Positions 1 through 9,513 of a stretch of 34,647 nucleotides of DNA are shown here, piece by piece (positions within the stretch are counted from its first letter, which is position 1; every line of letters starts with the position of its first letter). The position numbers were made by a program, and so were the translations under genes. This DNA is from Flavobacterium sp. (lineage in GTDB: Bacteria > Bacteroidota > Bacteroidia > Flavobacteriales > Flavobacteriaceae). The stretch covers positions 1 through 34,647 of the forward strand of contig JAGOJA010000020.1 of the NCBI GenBank assembly GCA_017995345.1, in the 5' to 3' direction. Below the pieces are notes generated by a model that saw nothing but the letters and a program-made list of their open reading frames with translations, had not been told where the DNA came from and did not search any database.

Positions 1-1494
1 CCTAACGATACCAGTGATAATAATACAGCCGATGATGAAAAATACATTGATGTAGTATTGCAAAACCTTGAAGTAAAATACAATATTACGGTCAATAATA
101 ATAAACTGGCAGTTTGGTTATCAGGTAGAAAAGACAATGTTGAGGATATTGAAAAACCCGATAATATGGTCGAGGTTTTGTTATTCAAACAAGCCATTGC
201 TTTAGGTTGGGATTGTCCAAGAGCAGGAGTTTTATTGATTTTTAGAGAATTAAAAAGTACAACGTTCACCATTCAAACCGTAGGTAGAATTTTGCGTATG
301 CCGGAACAAAGACATTATCCAAATCCGTTACTAAACCAAGGATATGTTTTTACCAATTTAAGTAAAAATCAAATTGAAATTGTAAAAGACGATATGAGTT
401 ATATTACAATGAACAAAGCACGTAGAATAGAAAACTACATTCCTGTTCAATTGAATTCTACTTATATCAATACTCGAATAGTCCGTAATCGTTTAGGTGC
501 TCAATTTAGAAAAGCATTGTATGAAATTGCCGAATTAAATTGGGAATTAAAAAGAGAAATGGGTTCAGACCATTTTTTTGAAACCAATAAGCAATTATTA
601 AAAAAACGTTTCATAAACACAGATATAAATACTATTGAAATTGTTATACCAGAAAATGTACTATTAACTGGCGAAGAGCAAACAAAATTAGTTACTGAAA
701 CGGCACGTTTTGCTAAAACTCCAAGTGAATTGGCACGATTATTCAAAGATTTTTGTAGAGCATTAACAGCACCTTATGCAGCAGTTGATAGTACTCCTGT
801 TTTAGAAGGTGGTATGAAATACTTTTTTGAAGACTACTTTGGTATTATTGAGTATGATGCTATTAAAATAATGTTGTTTGACCAAAACCAACCCATTTTT
901 ATTGAGTTAATCGAGAAGGCAAAAGAGCGTTATCAGGAAATGCAAGATCAAAAAGCAAATAACGCCACAAAAGATGTTCAAAATTACCAATGGGAAGTGC
1001 CAATTGAAAGAATTTACAATGAATTATACGAGGAAAAAGAAGCAGTACAAAGACACGCTTTGGAACCTTTTTATGAATATAATAGGGCATCAAAACCCGA
1101 AGTTAAGTTTGCAGAGTTTTTAGAGGAAAATAAAGAATATCTTCATTGGTGGTACAAAAACGGTGAGAAAGCCAAAGAACATTTTGCAGTTCCTTATATT
1201 GATTATTTGGGTAAGCAAAGTCTCTTTTATGTCGATTTTGTAATATTGAGTAAAACTAATGTTACTTGTTTATTCGATACCAAAACAGCAGGAAGTGATC
1301 CTGCAAATGCTCATTTAAAACACAATGCTTTAGTTGATTTTATTACAGTTAGAAATGCCAAGGGGTTAAAAACTATTGGAGGAATTTTAATTGAAAAATC
1401 GCCTAATAATATATCAACTTGGTGGTATTGCAACAATAAAATTACCAATACAAAAGATACAGCAGGTTGGGATATGTTTAAACCTGCGGAATAA
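1..1494 (+). CDS. Type III restriction-like DEAD/DEAH helicase-nuclease, C-terminal part (partial)
   Basis: The frame is open from base 1, so the gene begins outside the window; the TTG at 58 is not a real start. What is visible is the second RecA lobe of an SF2 helicase: a motif V-like stretch (FKQAIALGWDCPRAGVLL) and motif VI (QTVGRILRMPEQRH) at about residues 43-85 counted from base 58. A long middle region and a C-terminal nuclease-like domain follow, with Asp in YVDFVIL and then LFDTKT (Asp about residue 406). This resembles the D...(D/E)xK core of type III Res subunits, with Asp in place of the more usual Glu. Res-type proteins cut or translocate DNA with ATP and normally need a Mod methyltransferase partner; none is seen in the window. 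It lies 27 nt before the RhuM gene on the same strand. It is probably the nuclease-helicase of the defence cluster; the substrate is unknown. Confidence 0.85.
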   Translation, partial: PNDTSDNNTADDEKYIDVVLQNLEVKYNITVNNNKLAVWLSGRKDNVEDIEKPDNMVEVLLFKQAIALGWDCPRAGVLLIFRELKSTTFTIQTVGRILRMPEQRHYPNPLLNQGYVFTNLSKNQIEIVKDDMSYITMNKARRIENYIPVQLNSTYINTRIVRNRLGAQFRKALYEIAELNWELKREMGSDHFFETNKQLLKKRFINTDINTIEIVIPENVLLTGEEQTKLVTETARFAKTPSELARLFKDFCRALTAPYAAVDSTPVLEGGMKYFFEDYFGIIEYDAIKIMLFDQNQPIFIELIEKAKERYQEMQDQKANNATKDVQNYQWEVPIERIYNELYEEKEAVQRHALEPFYEYNRASKPEVKFAEFLEENKEYLHWWYKNGEKAKEHFAVPYIDYLGKQSLFYVDFVILSKTNVTCLFDTKTAGSDPANAHLKHNALVDFITVRNAKGLKTIGGILIEKSPNNISTWWYCNNKITNTKDTAGWDMFKPAE

Positions 1495-1521
1495 AACTAA
1501 TTTTAAAAAAGTAGTAATAAT

Positions 1522-2505
1522 ATGAACACTGGCGAAATACTTATTTACCAAAACCAAGAGGGTAATATCAAAATTGATGTTCGCTTACAAGAAGAAACAG
1601 TTTGGTTAACCCAAGATCAAATGGCGGTACTTTTTGGTAAAGCAAAGTCAACCATCAATGAGCATATCAAAAATATTTTTGAAGAAGGAGAGCTTAACGA
1701 AGCAACATCTTTACACAAATTCGGAATTTCCGAATTTCAGCAAAAAGCACCTAATTATTACAATCTTGATGTTGTCATTTCTGTTGGATATAGAGTAAAG
1801 TCGATACAAGGAACACAGTTTAGAATATGGGCTACACAACGACTAAAAGAGTATATTGTTAAAGGATTTGCATTGAATGATGAGCGTTTTAAATCGGGTA
1901 ATTCAATGAATTATTTTAATGAATTACAAAGCCGTATTCGTGAAATTCGCTTATCTGAAAAATTCTTTTATCAAAAAATAAAGGACATTTACACGACAAG
2001 TATTGATTATGATCCAAAGGATGAAAAAACAATAGCGTTTTTCAAAGTAGTACAAAATAAATTGCTTTGGGCAATCTCTCAAAACACGGCAGCTGAGTTA
2101 GTATATCGAAGAATAGATGCCAGTTTGCCATTAATGGGGATGCTTTCTTATGATAAGGCAGCAGCAAAATCGGTAACTAAGCAAGAAGTAAGTATTGCAA
2201 AAAATTATCTTGATGAAAACGAAATGAAATTACTAGGACTATTGGTAGAGCAATATTTGGCGTTTGCCGAAACTATGGCACAACAACAAACTCCTATGTA
2301 TATGAAAGATTGGATTGCAAGATTAGACGGTATACTGCAACTCAATGGAAGAGAATTACTAACACACGCTGGTAAAATAAGTCACGATAGAGCTTTAAAA
2401 AAATCAGCAAACGAGTTTGAAAAATACAAACTAAAACAAGCTGCAATTGAAAAAGAGCAAAGTCTAAAGGAAATTGAAGAAGATATCAAACGATTAAAAA
2501 AATAA
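1522..2505 (+). CDS. RhuM family protein
   Basis: This is a complete 327-aa protein of the RhuM family, named after a Salmonella pathogenicity-island gene and common in restriction-modification and toxin-antitoxin contexts. The N-terminal signature is clear: ILIYQNQEGNIKIDVRL, then ETVWLTQDQMAVLFGKAKST, a helix-turn-helix-like segment that is probably DNA-binding. A second conserved block follows (YYNLDVVISVGYRVKS at about 86-101, then a FRIWATQRLKEYI motif). The C-terminus (about residues 290-327) is Lys/Glu-rich and probably helical or coiled. It sits between the Res-like gene (27 nt gap) and the 71-aa gene (4 nt gap), so it is co-transcribed with the cluster. The biochemical function of RhuM proteins is not established; a DNA-binding or antiphage accessory role is inferred from context. 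Confidence 0.88.
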   Translation: MNTGEILIYQNQEGNIKIDVRLQEETVWLTQDQMAVLFGKAKSTINEHIKNIFEEGELNEATSLHKFGISEFQQKAPNYYNLDVVISVGYRVKSIQGTQFRIWATQRLKEYIVKGFALNDERFKSGNSMNYFNELQSRIREIRLSEKFFYQKIKDIYTTSIDYDPKDEKTIAFFKVVQNKLLWAISQNTAAELVYRRIDASLPLMGMLSYDKAAAKSVTKQEVSIAKNYLDENEMKLLGLLVEQYLAFAETMAQQQTPMYMKDWIARLDGILQLNGRELLTHAGKISHDRALKKSANEFEKYKLKQAAIEKEQSLKEIEEDIKRLKK

Positions 2506-2509
2506 ACCT

Positions 2510-2725
2510 ATGATAAACAAAGGACTAGATACAACATTTATCCATTTTGGTATTCGTAAAGACGATATGGAAATCATCAAAAATCTTTGCGAAGAACAAG
2601 GATTAGGCTTTGAATGGTTAGAAGAAAACATATTGAAAGAGTTCCACAATCTTAAAATCAATAACGAAGATATTGACAGCAAAAAGATTGAAAAAACTAT
2701 CGAAAAAGCTTTAAACAAAATTTAA
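2510..2725 (+). CDS. Small acidic protein (71 aa) associated with DndD-like gene
   Basis: This complete 71-aa ORF has an ATG only 4 nt after the RhuM stop, and its stop is 5 nt before the DndD-like ATG. That packing strongly supports a real gene. No motif is recognised with certainty. The protein is rich in Asp, Glu, Lys, Ile and Leu and looks all-helical: an N-terminal IHFGIRKDDMEIIKNLCEE segment and a C-terminal amphipathic helix rich in Lys and Ile. It has no signal peptide or membrane segment. I recall short proteins of this size beside DndD-like ATPases in DNA-modification loci, and this may be one of them, acting as a subunit or adaptor. That assignment is from memory and context, not from a diagnostic motif. 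Confidence 0.75.
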   Translation: MINKGLDTTFIHFGIRKDDMEIIKNLCEEQGLGFEWLEENILKEFHNLKINNEDIDSKKIEKTIEKALNKI

Positions 2726-2730
2726 GTACT

Positions 2731-4734
2731 ATGCTCATTACCAAAATAATTGCCAAAAACTTTAAAACCTATCGTGAACTCGATTTGGATTTAACCGTAA
2801 ACGAAGAGCAGCCAATAATACTAATTGGTGGTGAAAATGGTGGTGGTAAAACTACCTTGTTTCAAGCCATTTATAGTGCGTTGTATGGTCTAAAAGTAAA
2901 AGACGAGCAACACTTCAATAAATTGCAAAACGCTGGAGAAAGGGCAAAAAATGCTGGTAATAGTAGCAACAAAATTGAATTAGAAATTCACTTTACGGGT
3001 AAAGTATTGCACAGTGATTATAAATACATAATCAAGCGATTATATACGTTAAATTCTCAAAACAATCCAGTAGAAGCAGTAATGCTTAATCTTAACGGTG
3101 ACATTTTTAATTACGGCACAGCAACACCACACGCTGAAAGAGTTAAAAAAGAAGCTGAAGTAAATAAAATTATAAAAGCTAATCTACCACAAGAATTAAG
3201 TAAGTATTTCCTTTTTGATGCAATGGAAGCAGGTAATTTATTAAAAGACGAATACCTTAACCGAGTGATTAAAGAGAATATTGAGAACGTGATGGGTTTC
3301 AATAAATACATTCAATTAGGTAATGCAACAAATACACTAACGCAAGAATACATTGCACAAAGTATTGAAATTGAAGAAGAAAGAACTCAATACAAAAACC
3401 TTTTAGAAGAGCATAAAAAATACCAAGACTTAATTGATGCTACTAAAGTGCAATATGATAGAAGTTTGAGTTATGCTATGGCTCAAAAAGAGTTGTATGA
3501 AAGTGCTAAAGAAGGTAAAAATCTTCAAGCGAACATTAAAGAACAAATTCAAATTCTAGAAAGAAAGATTGAAGATATTTTAAATAAGGAAATACTATAT
3601 ATAGATCAATCAGAAAAATTCCTTAATGATATTGAAATTCAAGTGTTCATTCCAAAGTTAATTACAATTGTACAAAACGAAATTGAGCTGATACTTTCGG
3701 AGAAAAGTCAACAAGTTAATAGCGATTTTATTGAGCCAGAACACATCAGCAAAGTATCAGATAAGGTATTAGAATTCTTAAGGGAACACAATATAATCAA
3801 AGGAGATCTAACAGCTGAACAGAAAATAAAACTTACTGATTACATCATTAAAAAATCAGCGCAAAACAAGACTGAAACGGAATACGATTTTATTGATAAG
3901 AACGATATAATTCATTTTGAACAATTGTTAGGTTGGTCAAGTATCAATCAATACAACATACTCGAACAACAAAAAAGTAGTTTAGAAAAAGAAATAGCTT
4001 CATTACCTAATTTAAAAATTCAATTATTGGATTTAAGAAAAAATGACATGGGTGGTAGTGAAGATATTATTCAAAGCTATGATGCTAATGAATTAAAAAT
4101 AAAAGATTTCAAAGAAGTAATAAAAAATTACCAATCAGAGATTGAGCGTTTAGATACAAAAATTAAAAGGTTTGATTTGTCAGATGAAGAAGTACCAAAT
4201 CCTAAACTAGAAACACTTAAAAAATTAGGTCCATTATTTTCAAATATTTCCAATGCCTTATTAAAAAATAAAAAAGCACGTATTGAGGAGGCAATGAAAA
4301 ACGATTTAAATACAACTTTAGTAGTATATGAAAATCAAATTGATCGAGTGCTGTTGTCAGAAGATTTAAGTAACCTTTCATTCAAAATATTTCACAAAGC
4401 AGGAAATGAAATATACCTTGATGAATTAAATGCAGCATCAAAACAAATTATAATCCAGGTACTGTTAAAATCATTGCATTATTTCGGGGATTACAATCCA
4501 CCAGTTATGATTGATACTGTTTTTGGATATTTAGATGAAAGCAGTCGAGCTTCATTACTCGAAAATTACTTTCCTAAACTATCACATCAAACCATTTTGT
4601 TAAGTACCGATAGTGAAATAAGAAAGTCAGTTGATTTGGATAAAATAGAAAATTTTATCTCAAAAAAATTCACATTGGTTAGAGATAAGGAAAACCAATT
4701 AACAAAGGTAGTAGAAGGCTATTTTCCTAATTAA
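2731..4734 (+). CDS. DndD-like SMC/ABC-type ATPase
   Basis: This 667-aa protein has the layout of SMC/Rad50-like ATPases of the DndD type. The N-terminal half-site ATPase carries Walker A (GGENGGGKTT, residues 33-42). A long charged helical region (about 200-500) is likely coiled coil. The C-terminal lobe has a signature-loop equivalent (LNAASKQIIIQ), Walker B (PPVMIDTVFGYLD, Asp about residue 594) and a switch segment (TILLSTDSE). In DndD and relatives the signature usually reads LSxGE(K/R)Q, so this one is degenerate, and Walker B ends in Asp-Thr. DndD normally acts with DndC and DndE in DNA phosphorothioate modification as an ATPase/nickase; relatives also occur in restriction modules. It sits 5 nt after the small ORF and 12 nt before the HerA-like gene. 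Whether it modifies DNA or senses modification is not decided by the sequence. Confidence 0.82.
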   Translation: MLITKIIAKNFKTYRELDLDLTVNEEQPIILIGGENGGGKTTLFQAIYSALYGLKVKDEQHFNKLQNAGERAKNAGNSSNKIELEIHFTGKVLHSDYKYIIKRLYTLNSQNNPVEAVMLNLNGDIFNYGTATPHAERVKKEAEVNKIIKANLPQELSKYFLFDAMEAGNLLKDEYLNRVIKENIENVMGFNKYIQLGNATNTLTQEYIAQSIEIEEERTQYKNLLEEHKKYQDLIDATKVQYDRSLSYAMAQKELYESAKEGKNLQANIKEQIQILERKIEDILNKEILYIDQSEKFLNDIEIQVFIPKLITIVQNEIELILSEKSQQVNSDFIEPEHISKVSDKVLEFLREHNIIKGDLTAEQKIKLTDYIIKKSAQNKTETEYDFIDKNDIIHFEQLLGWSSINQYNILEQQKSSLEKEIASLPNLKIQLLDLRKNDMGGSEDIIQSYDANELKIKDFKEVIKNYQSEIERLDTKIKRFDLSDEEVPNPKLETLKKLGPLFSNISNALLKNKKARIEEAMKNDLNTTLVVYENQIDRVLLSEDLSNLSFKIFHKAGNEIYLDELNAASKQIIIQVLLKSLHYFGDYNPPVMIDTVFGYLDESSRASLLENYFPKLSHQTILLSTDSEIRKSVDLDKIENFISKKFTLVRDKENQLTKVVEGYFPN

Positions 4735-4746
4735 TACAGAACAGTT

Positions 4747-6327
4747 ATGGCATCTATAGAAACAGGATTACGTCAAGCAGAAGTATTGAATTCAAAAATG
4801 AATGATTTACGAGAGCGTTTAGAAAAACACATCAATTTAAAACAGTATACCGATAATCATAAAAATGTTACTCCAAAGGGTAATGCAAAACTAATGCGTA
4901 TTTGTTTAATTGCGGGATTGTCTGATAATGAGAAACGTAATAAGGAAGTATTGAATATTCAAATGTCTTCAAACAGTATTCATCCAACACTATTTACGGT
5001 TCACAATCTAAATGGAATGCTGTCTTCAATGATTAAATTACGATACCACGATTTAGATATAAATTGGGAAGATAACATTACAAAAAGTAAAGTGGTTAAT
5101 GCGGAAATTTTCAGAGGCTTTGATATGCTGATGAAAGGCGATACATTACACGAATGGCTAAAAGTTAGTACAACTGCTTCAGTTAAAGCAGGGCAAATAC
5201 CATTATTAAACTTAAATATTGGTAGTTATGATGGAGACATTAATGCGTATTTAGATATGAATAGCAAAAATGTAACCAATACTCAAATTCTAATTGCTGG
5301 TTCAACAGGTTCAGGAAAATCAAATCTTTTAGCTGTTTTAATGAACGAAATGCGTTCGCTTTCAGTAGAAAGTAATTACCCAGTTAATTTCCTTTTCTTC
5401 GATTACAAAGGGGAGTTTTCAGATATAGCAAATAATGATTGGCTGCAACATTTTGAAGTAAACCGTTCCGCTATTTTAGATCCAATGGTAGAACCTTTAC
5501 CATTTACACCTTTCAAAGATTTTGTAGGTAAAACCCAAAACGAAATCAATTTATATTCAACAGAATTGGCAAATGCATTATTAGCTATTGATAGTGCAAA
5601 AATTAGTGCTAATATGAGTAATAGGCTATCAGAAGCTATAATCAATGGGTATAAAGACACAAAAGGGAAACCAATCAATTTTACAACTTTAATAGAAAAT
5701 TACACCGATTTACAGCCACAAAACGAACGTGAAAGAATGGATAGTGTAAAATCGGTTTTAAGTCAATTAGAACGTGCTAATCTATTCCTAAACGATGATA
5801 GAATTGATTTGATAGGAAATAGTTTTATTGTAAAAATGGATAAATTTCCAAAAGAAGGTCCAATCGGCAAAGCAATTGTTTATTTCATAGTATCAAAGTT
5901 AAACTCCATCTATGAAAATCTTCCAGTTCAAGCCAATGACAAAGAAAAAGTAGAACTAAGACACTTCACAATCATCGATGAAGCACACTATATGTTAGGA
6001 TTTGACAACAAACCACTTCGTGATTTGATTGCAGTAGGTCGTAACAAAGGAATGAGTATTATTTTGGCAACTCAAAATATGGATGCTTACAAAAGCAAAC
6101 ATTTTGATTTCTATGCAAATGCACAATATCCATTGATAATGAAGCAGCAATCCATTAACGATGCAGTGCTAAAAGATATGTATGGTGTATCAGGAAACGA
6201 TTTAGTTGAAATAAAACAAGCCATTGCTGGCCTTCAAAAAGGAGAATTAATTATCAAAAACAACGAAGCTATTATACTAGGTTTTGGTAAGAAGTTTAAG
6301 AAGATAATGGTTAGGCATTTGATATAG
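4747..6327 (+). CDS. HerA/FtsK-type DNA-translocase ATPase, possible DndE-like N-terminus
   Basis: This 526-aa P-loop ATPase belongs to the HerA/FtsK (DUF87) superfamily. Walker A is AGSTGSGKSNLL (about residues 183-194) and Walker B is FTIIDEAHYML (about 406-416), followed by a sensor region (SIILATQNMDAY). These ATPases form hexameric rings that pump or unwind DNA. The first 150 residues are not a HerA barrel I recognise. The segment from the NAKLMRICLIAGLS motif to EIFRGFDMLMKGDTLHEW loosely recalls the small DndE protein (a short helical DNA-binding protein), suggesting a DndE-HerA fusion, but this is tentative. HerA-type proteins (DptH/DndH) are known in Dnd-linked restriction. The adjacent DndD-like gene, 12 nt upstream, is the probable partner. 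Confidence 0.83.
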   Translation: MASIETGLRQAEVLNSKMNDLRERLEKHINLKQYTDNHKNVTPKGNAKLMRICLIAGLSDNEKRNKEVLNIQMSSNSIHPTLFTVHNLNGMLSSMIKLRYHDLDINWEDNITKSKVVNAEIFRGFDMLMKGDTLHEWLKVSTTASVKAGQIPLLNLNIGSYDGDINAYLDMNSKNVTNTQILIAGSTGSGKSNLLAVLMNEMRSLSVESNYPVNFLFFDYKGEFSDIANNDWLQHFEVNRSAILDPMVEPLPFTPFKDFVGKTQNEINLYSTELANALLAIDSAKISANMSNRLSEAIINGYKDTKGKPINFTTLIENYTDLQPQNERERMDSVKSVLSQLERANLFLNDDRIDLIGNSFIVKMDKFPKEGPIGKAIVYFIVSKLNSIYENLPVQANDKEKVELRHFTIIDEAHYMLGFDNKPLRDLIAVGRNKGMSIILATQNMDAYKSKHFDFYANAQYPLIMKQQSINDAVLKDMYGVSGNDLVEIKQAIAGLQKGELIIKNNEAIILGFGKKFKKIMVRHLI

Positions 6328-6372
6328 TTTTTCGTGTAGACTTATAGTATTAGGAATAGTTAAATAAAAGAA

Positions 6373-8200
6373 ATGAAATTCAAAGAATTTGAAGAATTAG
6401 TTGATGCGACCAATATTAAGATTAGGTTCGTTTTGTAATGAATTTGGTAGTAAACGGAAAGAACTGGCTAAATTAGGAAAAAGTCCAAAACGCGGTATTT
6501 TATTTACTTTTAATAAAAAAAATGTTGGTAGAGATTGGGCAATAAATGAAGGTGGTGGAACAGAAATTCAATATCATATCGCTTTAGATACTAATACACT
6601 TGAATTACGATATGGTTTAGGTTTTAATTCCCAATATGTTCAATTTGCTAATGACATGTCACCGGTTGAGTATATGAGACCATTTATGAATGCGTTTATA
6701 CTTAATGAAAGCAAAATTAGAACTCTAATACCAACGTATGATTTTGTAATTGGAAACAGAAATATGCTATTAAACCCAAGTCACGATGACTATGTGTTGT
6801 TTGGAAAGAAAATTAAAATTTTAAAAAATAATTTAGAGTATTCAATTGACGATATTGTTTTTGATGAAATTATTCAAGATTTAAAATTACAATTTCTACC
6901 TTATCAAATCATCTTTAGCGGAAAAAACAATTCAAACAAAATTTCAATGCAAAATATAAATCTAATAGATATACTTACTAAAAAAAAGCAACTTATTTTA
7001 CAAGGTCCTCCAGGAACGGGTAAAACATTTACAGCTAAGGATATGGCTGAACTATTGATTTATAATGAAATTTCATCCGATAAAAAAGTACAGAAAAAAC
7101 GGTTAGAAGAAACAGATCAATTCAAATTGATACAGTTTCATCCAGCTTATTCATATGAGGATTTCGTAAGAGGAATAACAGCAAAGAGTACGGATAATAA
7201 AATCGAGTACATTACTGAAAATAAAGTTTTGGCAAAGTTTGCAAAACTTGCAGCTGAAAATTGGAAGTTGTCATCAAGTGATACAGTTAAGTTTGTAGCG
7301 ATAGAAAATTGGGTACAATCTACAATAGATGATTTTAAAGAATATCTATTAAACTACTTAGATGAGAATGATGAAAAATTAATGATTACTCCAAAAGTAT
7401 ACATTAGTAGAATTACAGATAATAGCATACGTTATAATTCAGATGCTTGGGAAGTAGATGGTGGTGTTCCTGTATCAGATTTATTAAAAATGTATTTAGC
7501 AGGTATTACCCAAAGAAGGGAAGTCAAAGAGCTTGCAACATTGACTAAGACTGCAAAAAGTTTAGCTACCTATTGGTTTAAAATTTTAGAATTATTTAAA
7601 AAATATATAGACGATAATAAACTAAAATATGATGAAGTTGTTTCGCTGTCAGAGGAAAAAAAATACATCCTTATAATTGATGAAATCAATAGAGCCAATT
7701 TACCTGCTGTACTAGGTGAATTAATTTATGCATTAGAATATCGTGGCGAAAAAGTAGAAAGTATGTATGATATTGATGAGGATAATTCTTTAGTTATTCC
7801 TCCAAATTTGTTGATTATAGGAACGATGAATACATCAGACAGAAGCGTTGGTCATATTGATTACGCAATAAGAAGACGTTTTGCTTTTGTAGATATATTA
7901 CCAAAGATTTTAGATGATGAAAATTTTGAAGCTGATTATTTCAAAAAAGTATCCGAATTATTTATTGCAAACTTTGATGAATATGTTGAAAATCAAGAAA
8001 TAATACTTGTGAAGTCTCAGTATTTATCAGAAGAATTTAGACCAGAGGATGTTTGGTTAGGTCACAGTTATTTTATTACGAAAGATATAGATTTTGTTAC
8101 TCGCCTTAAATATGAAATTAAGCCAATTTTAAAAGAGTATATCAAAGATGGAATACTAAAACAATCTGCCGAAACTTTCATAAACAACTTATTGTTATGA
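6373..8200 (+). CDS. McrB-like AAA+ GTPase/ATPase of a modification-dependent restriction system (apparent 5' frameshift)
   Basis: The main frame (from TTG 6401 or ATG 6404 to 8200, about 599 aa) has a variable N-terminal domain (about 1-180, presumably target recognition) and an McrB-type AAA+ motor: Walker A LQGPPGTGKTFTAKDMAE (about 199-217), Walker B YILIIDEINRANLP (about 420-433) and the McrB signature GTMNTSDRSVGHID (about 473-487), then an RRRF arginine motif. McrB motors bind modified DNA and drive the McrC nuclease. An ATG at 6373 opens a better-placed start (MKFKEFEELVDATN...) in the frame one base earlier; it stops at 6436-6438. Removing one base around 6420-6436 would join it to the main frame and give about 609 aa. 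The coordinates cover both frames. The stop overlaps the McrC start (ATGA). Confidence 0.85.
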
Positions 8201-9498
8201 TAATTGTAGGAGAACAATATGGCTATAAAAAACCAAAAGCTTTGGATAAAGATATTTCAAAGCATCATCCTATATTAAATAAGCAACCTTACAGTAAGGA
8301 ATTTAAGCAAAAGAAAAATAAGTCAGTTTGTTTTCAAATAGATTACAACAAAATAACTGATGATTATGAGTTTCAAACATCATATTTTGTTGGGGTTGAT
8401 TGGATTGTAGAAAATGAACTATCGATATATATTGAACCAAAAGTTAACAAAAACAATATTGAAGTTAGTTATCTAGAAATGTTGCTTGAGGCTTTAAAGG
8501 AAACTGAAAATCTTAATCATTTAGATCATCTATGTGAAATATATTTTGATAAACCTACAATTACAATAGACCAAAAACAAGATTTATTATCACCATTGTT
8601 GGTGGTTCAATACCTTCATTTACTTAAAAGAATAGTCCAAAAAGGATTAAAGAAAACATATTATCCTGTTGTAAAAAATCTTAATGCTAAAGTTAAAGGT
8701 AAAATTCTTGTAAATGCTACTATCAAGAACAATCATACAAAAAGCAAAATACTATACAGTTATTGTAAATATGAAGAATTTGGTCTGAATTCAATAGAAA
8801 ATAAAGTTCTAAAGAAAGCATTATTATTCTCCCAAAAAGCCATTCAAAATTTTAGAAGTGTTGATACATCAGCTTTAAATAGTTTGTTTAATTATATTCA
8901 ACCAGCTTTTATTCAAGTAGATAATGAAGTTCAAGTAGAAGAGTTAAAAACTATAAAACCAAATCCACTATACAAAGAATACGAACAAGCATTGAAATTA
9001 GCAAAACTGATACTCAAAAGATATAGTTATACCATTTCAGAAATCAATCCAACTAAAATTCAAACACCACCATTTTGGATTGATATGAGTAAACTATTTG
9101 AATTATATGTATTCGCAAAACTAAAACAGCGTTTTCCCGAAAAGAATGAGGTAATCTATCATAAAAACATTAATTACTTAGAACTAGATTTTTTAATTAA
9201 TTCTAAAAGAGAAAATATTTTTATGGTAGTTGATGCTAAATATAAACCACAATATACTGATAGAAAAATAAACAAAGAAGATATTAGGCAAGTGGCAGGA
9301 TATGCTCGACTAAAAGAAGTATATGATATTTTGAAAGTTGATTACAATAAAAATATTGACTGCTTGATTATCTATCCAAACTTGAATGAAGGGAATGAAG
9401 ATTTTGTAAACATTAATTTTACAGTAAATCCATTAAAAAAGTATGTTGGCTTTTATAAATTAGATATTAAGTTACCTTTCTCAAACAAAACAATATAG
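8197..9498 (+). CDS. McrC-like (LlaJI-type) PD-(D/E)xK restriction subunit
   Basis: This 433-aa protein starts at an ATG that overlaps the McrB-like stop by 4 nt, a classic McrBC arrangement that favours translational coupling. It has an N-terminal beta-rich domain (SYFVGVDWIVENELSIYIEPK, about 65-86), a helical centre, and a C-terminal nuclease core: LELDFLIN (Asp about 330) followed by MVVDAKYKP (Asp-Ala-Lys at about 346-348). Gln and Tyr occur nearby in EDIRQVAGYAR, as in McrC. McrC subunits cut DNA when the McrB ring translocates after recognising modified bases. In this locus the possible target is methylated, phosphorothioated or otherwise modified foreign DNA; which one is not shown by the sequence. 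Confidence 0.88.
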   Translation: MIIVGEQYGYKKPKALDKDISKHHPILNKQPYSKEFKQKKNKSVCFQIDYNKITDDYEFQTSYFVGVDWIVENELSIYIEPKVNKNNIEVSYLEMLLEALKETENLNHLDHLCEIYFDKPTITIDQKQDLLSPLLVVQYLHLLKRIVQKGLKKTYYPVVKNLNAKVKGKILVNATIKNNHTKSKILYSYCKYEEFGLNSIENKVLKKALLFSQKAIQNFRSVDTSALNSLFNYIQPAFIQVDNEVQVEELKTIKPNPLYKEYEQALKLAKLILKRYSYTISEINPTKIQTPPFWIDMSKLFELYVFAKLKQRFPEKNEVIYHKNINYLELDFLINSKRENIFMVVDAKYKPQYTDRKINKEDIRQVAGYARLKEVYDILKVDYNKNIDCLIIYPNLNEGNEDFVNINFTVNPLKKYVGFYKLDIKLPFSNKTI

Positions 9499-9513
9499 TA
9501 TAAATAATAAACA

